From NCBI GenBank assembly GCA_030018895.1, contig JASEHM010000039.1, positions 1-7,663 on the forward strand: DNA of 7,663 nucleotides, given 5' to 3'. Shown in pieces: positions 1-5,100 of this stretch. Every line of letters begins with the position of its first letter. Position 1 is the first letter of the stretch. The translations under genes and the position numbers were made by a program. This DNA is from Candidatus Omnitrophota bacterium. Lineage in GTDB: Bacteria; Omnitrophota; Gorgyraeia; Gygaellales; Profunditerraquicolaceae. The notes under the pieces are model-generated. The model was not told where the DNA came from. It saw only the letters and a program-made list of their open reading frames with translations, and searched no databases.

Positions 1-26
1 CCGTGAAAACGGGGGCGGGAATGACG
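1..26 (-). repeat. Left half of a palindromic repeat inserted in prmC (partial)
   Basis: On the coding strand this reads CGTCATTCCCGCCCCCGTTT followed by TCACGG. It begins a hairpin: CCGT (1-4) and ACGG (9-12) pair around a GAAA loop, and the GC-rich flank CCGCCCCC has its partner outside the window. The CATTCCCGC start is shared by widespread palindromic repeats of the ATTCCCGC...GCGGGAAT type (dRS3-like), whose translation often reads IPAKAGIQ; here it reads VIPAPVFT. The right half is not visible, so identity as this repeat class is an inference. Confidence 0.5.
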
Positions 27-316
27 CCCTGATTTACTTCTGAACGCTGAACTGTCACAACTATCTTTATCACTGTCTCAACCAATTGCTCTGTTTCCTG
101 CCGAGGAATAAATACATCTGAATTTACCTTAAATTCCAGGCCCATAAATTCAATCTTACCAAGTATGTAATGTATGGGCTCGCCATTTATCCTTCTCTTT
201 AATACTGAAGAAATCAAACAGGATTTTTCTTTATCCAAACGTAATGAAAGATCCCTATATAAAGAGAATCTGTCGCAATTCAATATTTCAGTAAACAATA
301 ATTCTGCCTCATTCAT
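1..316 (-). CDS. prmC: Peptide chain release factor N5-glutamine methyltransferase, 5' part only (partial at window edge)
   Basis: PrmC (HemK) uses S-adenosylmethionine to methylate the glutamine of the GGQ motif in release factors, which speeds peptide release. I translated the minus strand by hand. The 105 visible residues begin MNEAELLF and contain the family N-terminal signature: GEPIHYILG near residue 46, EFMGLEFKV near 56, then VFIPRQETEQLVE (commonly IPRPETE; here Q replaces P). The methyltransferase fold and its NPPY motif lie beyond the left edge. The ATG overlaps the prfA stop by 8 bp in another frame, which suggests translational coupling; only a weak AAGAG precedes it. After the QETE motif, where the SAM-binding GTGSG strand normally follows closely, the protein continues with TVQRSEVNQGVIPAPVFT. 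I read this as an in-frame repeat insertion rather than native PrmC. The family call is secure; completeness cannot be judged. Confidence 0.9.
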   Translation of the reverse strand, partial: MNEAELLFTEILNCDRFSLYRDLSLRLDKEKSCLISSVLKRRINGEPIHYILGKIEFMGLEFKVNSDVFIPRQETEQLVETVIKIVVTVQRSEVNQGVIPAPVFT

Positions 317-1367
317 TTTTTTTCTCTTGCTCTACTTTTAACAGCGCCTCAAAAATCTCATCCAAATCGCCTTCAAGCACGCTTTCTAATTGATGCGTGG
401 TAAAATTTATGCGGTGATCCGTAACCCGTCGGTCAGGAAAATTATAAGTGCGTATTTTCTCGCTGCGGTCTCCTGTCCCGATTTGAGATTTTCTTTCCTG
501 AGAAAGCTTCTTAAATTCAGCCTGTTCTCTCATATCAAGTATTCTCGCACGCAAAACCCTCATCGCCTTATTCTTGTTTTTTATCTGGGAACGCTCATCC
601 TGGCAAGCAACCACTACTCCCGTAGGAATATGGGTAATCCTCACTGCTGAATCTGTTTTCTGCATATGCTGGCCGCCCGGGCCGCTTGATCTATATGTAT
701 CTACCCTTAGGTCTTTTGGTTCAATAGCAATATCCACTTCCTCCGGTTCCCTTAATACCGCGACAGTCGCGGTAGAGGTATGAATTCTACCTTGCGCCTC
801 TGTAGCCGGCACGCGCTGCACCCGATGTACCCCGCTTTCAAATTTTAACCTCTTAAAAGCGCCCTTTCCTTTTACGCTAAAAACAACCTCTTTCGTACCG
901 CCTAATTCATTAACGCTGCTCGACATAGATTCAACTGTCCAGTCTTTTTTAGCGGCATATTTTGTATACATACGGTAAAGATCAGAAGCAAACAACCCTG
1001 CTTCATCCCCGCCTGTGCCCTGCCTTATCTCCACAATCGCATCACGGCCTATATCCTTATCTTCTCCTAGGAGAATACTTCTTAGTTTATTTTCTAAATC
1101 CTGTTTCTTTATTTTAAAATCCTCAAGTTCCTTATTAACTAAGTCAATAAACTCCTCGTCATGCTTCTCTTTCAATACAACTTCTAAATCATTTATTTCT
1201 TCGGATATCTTTTTATGTTCGCGAAACAAAAATACCGCCTCTTTTGAATCAGACATCTCTTTAGCATATTTCATATACTGCTTTTGGTCAGAAATTGTCT
1301 CATAAGAAGCCAAAAGATGTTCTAATTCCTGGTAACGTTTTTCTAAATTTTCTAATTGCTCAAACAT
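309..1367 (-). CDS. prfA: Peptide chain release factor 1 (RF1)
   Basis: RF1 recognises UAA and UAG in the ribosomal A site and triggers hydrolysis of the peptidyl-tRNA ester. The product is 352 residues, close to the usual 355-360. Visible in order: an N-terminal helical coiled-coil domain (about 1-100), the GTGGDEAGLFA segment (117-127), the PxT stop-codon recognition motif as PAT at 187-189 within HRVQRVPATEAQGRIHT, and the catalytic GGQ at 231-233. The residues after GGQ read HMQKTDSAVRI, where HVN is more usual, a minor variation. PAT rather than SPF separates it from RF2. The start MFEQLENLEKRYQEL matches typical RF1 N-termini, but no Shine-Dalgarno sequence precedes it; an 8-bp hairpin sits 11 nt upstream instead. 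The gene lies 185 bp after rpmE and overlaps prmC, whose product should methylate Q233. Confidence 0.97.
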   Translation of the reverse strand: MFEQLENLEKRYQELEHLLASYETISDQKQYMKYAKEMSDSKEAVFLFREHKKISEEINDLEVVLKEKHDEEFIDLVNKELEDFKIKKQDLENKLRSILLGEDKDIGRDAIVEIRQGTGGDEAGLFASDLYRMYTKYAAKKDWTVESMSSSVNELGGTKEVVFSVKGKGAFKRLKFESGVHRVQRVPATEAQGRIHTSTATVAVLREPEEVDIAIEPKDLRVDTYRSSGPGGQHMQKTDSAVRITHIPTGVVVACQDERSQIKNKNKAMRVLRARILDMREQAEFKKLSQERKSQIGTGDRSEKIRTYNFPDRRVTDHRINFTTHQLESVLEGDLDEIFEALLKVEQEKKNE

Positions 1368-1378
1368 ATACTAAATTA

Positions 1379-1420
1379 ACGAACAAATTCGTTGTTCGTC
1401 ATTCGTACTTCGTACATCGT
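1379..1420 (-). repeat. ACGAA-type short repeat with hairpin in the prfA leader
   Basis: On the minus strand this stretch is a degenerate series of short units: ACGATGT, ACGAAGT, ACGAATG, ACGAAC, ACGAATT. Its prfA-proximal end forms a perfect 8-bp hairpin, ACGAACAA (1392-1399 read in reverse complement) pairing with TTGTTCGT (1379-1386) across a 5-nt loop. The base of the hairpin is 11 nt from the prfA ATG, where a Shine-Dalgarno sequence would normally be. It could be simply a repeat or a leader structure; no function can be assigned. Confidence 0.55.
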
Positions 1421-1440
1421 AGTTCATAGTGTCCTGTCAA
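1411..1440 (-). promoter_or_regulatory. Possible sigma70-type promoter for prfA-prmC (weak)
   Basis: A perfect TTGACA lies on the minus strand at 1440-1435, in the only sizeable gap of the cluster and 68 bp before the prfA ATG. The hexamers at 17- and 18-bp spacing (ATGTAC, TGTACG) match TATAAT poorly, so the call rests on the -35 box alone. The surrounding DNA is repetitive and the match may be chance. Confidence 0.2.
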
Positions 1441-1463
1441 TCAAATAAAGGTGTGGTACTTAA

Positions 1464-1545
1464 CGCGAATAAACGCTAATTTTGAACGAATAAACGCTAA
1501 TTCGGATATTCGCGTTTATTCGCAATAAATTCGCGTTCATTCGCG
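1464..1545. repeat. 82-bp imperfect palindrome made of 21-bp-spaced repeats
   Basis: The plus strand holds CGAATAAACGCTAATT at 1466-1481 and again at 1487-1502 (period 21). These are followed by inverted relatives TTCGCGTTTATTCGC at 1509-1523 and TTCGCGTTCATTCGC at 1530-1544 (period 21 again). All are symmetric about position 1504.5. Pairing 1464-1501 against 1545-1508 gives 31 of 38 complementary positions, including an uninterrupted 11-bp stem, 1487-1497 with 1512-1522. The transcript would meet it 7 nt after the rpmE stop. No U-tract follows the stem on the transcribed strand, so it is not a standard intrinsic terminator. It resembles REP/BIME-like intergenic elements in placement and may stabilise the upstream mRNA end; that role is inference. 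Confidence 0.85.
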
Positions 1546-1552
1546 TCTTTTA

Positions 1553-1774
1553 TTAATTACCACTGCTTGCTGTTTTAACTTTACCGTATTTTTTCATAAA
1601 CTTATCAACCCTGCCTGCTGAATCCACAAATTTCTGCTTACCGGTAAAAAACGGATGGCATTTTGAACAAATTTCAACCCTTATAGCCGGCTTTGTTGAA
1701 CGGGTATGAATCGTTTCACCGCAGGCGCAAACAATAATACTATCCTTATAATTAGGGTGTATTTTTTCTTTCAT
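1553..1774 (-). CDS. rpmE: 50S ribosomal protein L31, zinc-binding (C+) type
   Basis: L31 is a small protein of the large ribosomal subunit that contributes to the bridge with the 30S subunit. The product is 73 residues, a normal length. It starts MKEKIHPNY, a classic L31 N-terminus, and keeps the four zinc ligands as C16-x-C18 and C36-x-x-C39, so this is the zinc-containing form and not the zinc-independent paralogue made under zinc starvation. The family signature HPFFTGKQKFVDSAGRVDKF spans about 40-59. The gene starts 20 bp after the rho stop with a strong AAGGAGG, and the pair rho-rpmE is a common bacterial neighbourhood. Its stop is followed directly by the large palindrome, which may mark the end of a transcript or processing unit. 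Confidence 0.97.
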   Translation of the reverse strand: MKEKIHPNYKDSIIVCACGETIHTRSTKPAIRVEICSKCHPFFTGKQKFVDSAGRVDKFMKKYGKVKTASSGN

Positions 1775-1778
1775 CTTT

Positions 1779-1785
1779 CCTCCTT
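1779..1785 (-). promoter_or_regulatory. Ribosome binding site of rpmE
   Basis: A full AAGGAGG lies 4 nt before the rpmE ATG, inside the 20-bp gap after rho. It is the strongest Shine-Dalgarno match in the window and fits the need for high ribosomal-protein output. Confidence 0.85.
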
Positions 1786-1794
1786 GTTAAAGTT

Positions 1795-3051
1795 TCATTG
1801 GTTCATATTATTCAAAAACTCTTCATTGTTTTTTGCCTTGGATAACCTCCCAATCAAAAGTTCCATTGCCTCAACATTATTAAGCTCATTTAACACCTTT
1901 CTTAATATCCAAGCCTTTTGCAGCTGATCCGGCTTCACCAGCAATTCCTCATGCCGGGTGTTAGAACGCTTTATATCAATTGCCGGATAGATCCTTCTTT
2001 GAAAAAGGTTTCTATCAAGCTGCAATTCCATATTGCCGGTGCCTTTAAACTCTTCGAAGATAACCTCATCCATACGGCTGCCTGTGTCTACTAAAGCTGT
2101 TGCGATAATGGTGAGGCTTCCACCCTCATCAACTGCGCGCGCCGCGCCAAAAAACCTTTTCGGTTTTTGCAGCGCGTTAGAATCAATGCCGCCCGAAAGC
2201 ACCTTTCCGCTATGCGGTATAACTGAATTGTATGCGCGGGCTAAACGCGTAATACTATCAAGAAGTATTACCACATCCTTCTTATGTTCTACAAGCCGCT
2301 TTGCCTTCTCTAAAACGATCTCTGCGACCTGAACATGTCTGTCCGGAGGCTCATCAAAGGTTGATGATATTACCTCACCCTTAACATTTCTTTGCATATC
2401 TGTAACCTCTTCCGGCCGCTCATCTATCAAAAGCACAATCAAAATCACATCCGGATGATTCGCAGTAATGCCATTGGCAATCTTCTGCAGTAATACTGTC
2501 TTGCCGCTGTAAGGCTGAGCCACAATCATGCCGCGCTGGCCCTTACCTAAAGGGGTAAGCAGGCTTATTATTCTGGTTGAAATCTCATTCGGCCCTATCT
2601 CTAAATTAAACGCCTCTTTAGGATAAACCGGGGTAAGATTATCAAAAAGTATCTTTTCTTTTACTTCCTCAGGATTTTCAAAATTAACCGCCTCAACCTT
2701 AAGAAGCGCGAAATATTTCTCCCCTTCCTTAGGAGGCCTAATTTGCCCGCTCACAGTATCCCCTGTCCTTAACTCAAACTTTCTTATTTGCGAAGGAGAG
2801 ATATAAATATCATCGGGGCAAGGCAGATAATTATAATTTGGCGACCTCAAGAAACCAAATCCTTCCGGCAGTATCTCTAAGATCCCTTCCCCAAACATAA
2901 GCCCTGCCTTTTCTGCCTGGGCCTGGAGTATCTTAAAAATCAGTTCCTGTTTCTTTAACCCGCTTACGCCATTAATACTCAAATCCTTAGCTGCTTTGTT
3001 TAATTCTGAAATTTTTAATTCCTTTAAATTCTTGATATCTAACTTTTCCAT
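1795..3051 (-). CDS. rho: Transcription termination factor Rho
   Basis: Rho is a hexameric RNA-dependent ATPase/translocase that ends transcription of untranslated RNA. The product is 418 residues (E. coli has 419) and aligns with almost no gaps. Visible in order: the Rho_N helical domain (about 4-45), the cold-shock-like RNA-binding domain with GFGFLR at 64-69 and DDIYISPSQIR, then the ATPase core with the P-loop at 178-185, LLIDERPEEVTDMQR (207-221), the Walker B strand VVILLDSITR ending at D265, the Q-loop KVLSGGIDSNAL (283-294), and the R-loop region GTGNMELQLDR. The oddity is the P-loop, AQPYSGKT where APPKAGKT is typical: the invariant G183-K184-T185 are kept but K181 (E. coli numbering coincides) is tyrosine. 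There is no large insertion in the RNA-binding domain. The start overlaps coaE by 13 bp. Confidence 0.97.
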   Translation of the reverse strand: MEKLDIKNLKELKISELNKAAKDLSINGVSGLKKQELIFKILQAQAEKAGLMFGEGILEILPEGFGFLRSPNYNYLPCPDDIYISPSQIRKFELRTGDTVSGQIRPPKEGEKYFALLKVEAVNFENPEEVKEKILFDNLTPVYPKEAFNLEIGPNEISTRIISLLTPLGKGQRGMIVAQPYSGKTVLLQKIANGITANHPDVILIVLLIDERPEEVTDMQRNVKGEVISSTFDEPPDRHVQVAEIVLEKAKRLVEHKKDVVILLDSITRLARAYNSVIPHSGKVLSGGIDSNALQKPKRFFGAARAVDEGGSLTIIATALVDTGSRMDEVIFEEFKGTGNMELQLDRNLFQRRIYPAIDIKRSNTRHEELLVKPDQLQKAWILRKVLNELNNVEAMELLIGRLSKAKNNEEFLNNMNQ

Positions 3052-3734
3052 AACCTCCTCCAGACTTCTTTTACCTGCTTCTTTGTTTTTTTAAGCGAAC
3101 CGTTATTATCTATAATAAAATCCGCCAAGCGCAGCTTATCACGCAAGGGGATCTGGCATTTGATTCTCCTTAATATATTCTGCCGGGATAAGGAGGATCT
3201 TTTTTGAATTCTTTTTATCTGTTTACCCTGCGATGCCTTTACCACAATCAGTATATCTGCGATTTTATTTATCCCGGACTCAATCAATAGAGGCGCATCT
3301 ATAACAATTAACTTAGGTAAGGCATGCTTAATTTCCTTTCGGATTATTCTTATAACCTGCGGATGAATAATGCGGTTTAGTTTTTTTAATAATTTGCGGC
3401 TTGAAAAAACTATTTTCCCTAATCTTGGCCTGTCAAGGACGCCATTTTCATCAAGAATATCTTTGCCAAAAGCAGAAATTATTTTTTTGTAACCATCCTC
3501 TCTATAGATCCCCTGTTTAGCTTGGATTGACCCCGCCTTTTTTTTAAAAAAAGCGGGATCAATTAAACCGTGCGCTATTTTATCCGCGTCTATAACTGCG
3601 GCGCCTAAACTTTTAAAGATTCCGGCCACAGTGGTTTTGCCTGCACCAAAACCTCCTGTAAGCCCGATAATAAAGCTTTGCCCCGCCTTAAAGCGCAGAG
3701 GCAGCTTCTTCTTATTTTGAAAGCGCCTTTGCAT
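3039..3734 (-). CDS. coaE: Dephospho-CoA kinase
   Basis: CoaE phosphorylates the 3'-hydroxyl of dephospho-CoA with ATP, the last step of coenzyme A synthesis in the cytosol. Visible: the P-loop GLTGGFGAGKTT (24-35, usually GLTGGIGSGKST), the VIDADKIAH strand with D49 and D51, the dimer/CoA-site segment LDRPRLGKIVF (100-110), HP at 124-125, DAPLLIE (146-152) and the closing ADFIIDNNGS (205-213). At 231 residues it is longer than the usual about 200, for two reasons. One is a basic N-terminal extension of about 20 residues overlapping the end of glgA; no ATG, GTG or TTG lies between the chosen ATG and the P-loop, so this start is forced unless a CTG is used. The other is an insertion of about 17 residues (within 58-78) that coincides with a DNA palindrome. 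The start has only a weak GAG upstream. All core motifs remain, so it is probably functional. Confidence 0.95.
   Translation of the reverse strand: MQRRFQNKKKLPLRFKAGQSFIIGLTGGFGAGKTTVAGIFKSLGAAVIDADKIAHGLIDPAFFKKKAGSIQAKQGIYREDGYKKIISAFGKDILDENGVLDRPRLGKIVFSSRKLLKKLNRIIHPQVIRIIRKEIKHALPKLIVIDAPLLIESGINKIADILIVVKASQGKQIKRIQKRSSLSRQNILRRIKCQIPLRDKLRLADFIIDNNGSLKKTKKQVKEVWRRLWKS
3052..3061 (-). promoter_or_regulatory. Ribosome binding site of rho, inside coaE
   Basis: GGAGGAGGTT precedes the rho ATG directly, with the upstream GGAGG spaced 5 nt from it. It lies inside the last codons of coaE (for W-R-R-L), and the two genes overlap, which supports coupled translation and fixes the rho start. 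Confidence 0.75.
3526..3563. repeat. Palindromic element inserted in frame in coaE
   Basis: A near-perfect inverted repeat: TTGA / CCCGC / T-run on the left arm (3527-3545) pairs with A-run / GCGGG / TCAA on the right arm (3546-3562), with one mismatch (3531/3558) and one bulged C (3537). On the coding strand it reads ATTGATCCCGCT, then T and A runs, then GCGGGGTCAATC. It is translated as IDPAFFKKKAGSIQ, an expanded form of the IPAKAGIQ peptide typical of ATTCCCGC...GCGGGAAT palindromic repeats. It lies exactly where CoaE is about 17 residues longer than usual. The palindrome is directly seen; membership in that repeat class is inference. Confidence 0.7.
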
Positions 3735-5100
3735 AAAGCTCTATGTATTTTCTTGCTGACTCCTTCCAGGAGAAATCAAGGTTCAAAGCCTGAGCAACAA
3801 GGCCAGCCCATTTTTTTTCTTTCTTGAAAAAGGTTACTGCTTTTTTAAATGTTTTAATCAAAGCGTCTTTGCTATAGTCATCAAAGATAAACCCATTATC
3901 ATCGTTTACTGTATCCGCAAGGCCGCCGGTTTTAAATACAAGGGGAAGTGTCCCGTATTTAAAACTAATTAACTGCCCCAGGCCGCATGGCTCATACCGA
4001 GAAGGCATAACAAATACATCTGAACCGGCATAAATCTTATGGGCCAAGGTATCATCAAATTTTAAATGCAGGGATATAACTTTTGGATATTTTTTAACCA
4101 TCTCTTCCATAATTAAATGGTATTTTAAATCACCTGTCCCAAGAATAACTAACTCTACTCCCATACGGCAGATTTCATCTATTGCCTCAGACAAAATATC
4201 AAATCCTTTTTGCTCTGCCAGCCTTGAGACAATGCCAAAAAGCGGCACATCCTTACTCTCAGGCAGTTTACAATATCTCTGTAAATCCTCTTTGCATTTT
4301 GCCTTATCTTGTATTGCCTCAAGAGAATAGTTTTTAGCAATAAATTTATCCTCTGCCGGATTCCAGATAGAATAATCCAAGCCATTTAAAATGCCAAAAA
4401 CTGAATCGCGCCGAAAGTTTAAAACTCCCTCTAAACCAAACCCAAATTCCTTTGTCTGTATCTCTTTACTGTAAGTAGAGCTCACAGTATTAATGATATC
4501 AGAAAATATCATCCCGCCCTTTAGAATATTAATCTTATCATAAAACTCAATGCCCTCTATATTAAACAGATTCCAAGGCAGGCCTAATTTTGGAAATTCC
4601 TCTTTTGGAAAAAGCCCTTGATAGCCGATATTATGAATCGTCAATATTGTTTTTGTATTTTTATAAAATAAATCGTCAGAATACAATGCCTTTAAATACA
4701 CCGGTATTAACGAAGCCTGCCAGTCATGCACATGGATAATATCGGCCTTGAAATTTATCTCTTTTAATAATTCCAACGTTCTCCTGCAATAGTAAGAAAA
4801 TCTGTCTAAATTATCCTTATAATCACCAAGCTTATCGCCATATAAACCATCCCGGTTAAAATATACATTATTTTCAATAAAATATACCTTAATATTCTTT
4901 CCTAAGGTTGAACAAAAAATATCATCTTTTAATCTCTCTATTTTAAATCTTTTTTCATCAATGCCCTTGTATTTTGGCAAGACAATAATAACTTCCTGAT
5001 TCTGCTCCCTTAATTCAAAGGGTAAAGCACCCACTACATCTGCTAACCCGCCGGTTTTTGCAAAAGGCACAACCTCTGACGCACACATTACTATTTTCAT
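3712..5100 (-). CDS. glgA: Glycogen synthase (ADP-glucose, GT5 family)
   Basis: GlgA transfers glucose from ADP-glucose to the non-reducing end of an alpha-1,4-glucan. The product is 462 residues, close to the usual 470-480. The N-terminal Rossmann lobe starts MKIVMCASEVVPFAKTGGLADVVGALP, with the ADP-glucose-binding KTGGL at 15-19, then HVHDWQ (123-128) and TIHNIGYQGLFP (154-165). The C-terminal lobe shows SRLAEQKGFDIL (292-303, with R293 and K298), SRYEPCGLGQL (367-377, E370 being the conserved catalytic-site glutamate) and KTGGLADTV (390-398). KTGGL and the bacterial length favour the ADP-glucose enzyme over UDP-glucose synthases. It overlaps polA by 4 bp (ATGA) and coaE by 23 bp. No other glycogen gene is visible, so its place between replication and CoA genes looks like a co-expression arrangement and says little about pathway. 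Confidence 0.96.
   Translation of the reverse strand: MKIVMCASEVVPFAKTGGLADVVGALPFELREQNQEVIIVLPKYKGIDEKRFKIERLKDDIFCSTLGKNIKVYFIENNVYFNRDGLYGDKLGDYKDNLDRFSYYCRRTLELLKEINFKADIIHVHDWQASLIPVYLKALYSDDLFYKNTKTILTIHNIGYQGLFPKEEFPKLGLPWNLFNIEGIEFYDKINILKGGMIFSDIINTVSSTYSKEIQTKEFGFGLEGVLNFRRDSVFGILNGLDYSIWNPAEDKFIAKNYSLEAIQDKAKCKEDLQRYCKLPESKDVPLFGIVSRLAEQKGFDILSEAIDEICRMGVELVILGTGDLKYHLIMEEMVKKYPKVISLHLKFDDTLAHKIYAGSDVFVMPSRYEPCGLGQLISFKYGTLPLVFKTGGLADTVNDDNGFIFDDYSKDALIKTFKKAVTFFKKEKKWAGLVAQALNLDFSWKESARKYIELYAKALSK

Noticed and set aside
309..323. Programmed frameshift on the A8 run joining RF1 to PrmC
   Set aside because: A +1 shift would fuse the two frames, but a simple 8-bp stop/start overlap with its own ATG explains the arrangement and is common in bacteria.
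390..1305. Plus-strand open frames at 390-650, 574-783 and 1015-1305
   Set aside because: They lie antisense within prfA, show no recognisable motifs and have low-complexity composition typical of reverse-complemented coding DNA.
1464..1545. Intrinsic terminator between rpmE and prfA
   Set aside because: The stem is strong, but no run of U follows it on the transcribed strand and the stem is AT-rich rather than GC-rich. It fits a repeat element better.
1464..1545. CRISPR array
   Set aside because: The 21-bp spacing involves short repeats in both orientations with no unique spacers of regular length, so it is a palindrome and not an array.
1706..2332. Plus-strand open frames at 1706-1927 and 2033-2332
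   Set aside because: They are antisense to rpmE and to the conserved Rho ATPase core, with no family resemblance or convincing ribosome binding site.
3670..3715. A third palindromic element at the coaE N-terminus (LPLRFKAGQS resembles the repeat peptide)
   Set aside because: Only a few bases of the arms pair and the CCCGC/GCGGG core is not symmetric, so the resemblance is probably chance.
4179..4385. Minus-strand open frame of 68 codons
   Set aside because: It is an out-of-frame shadow inside glgA, whose own frame is continuous and conserved through this region.
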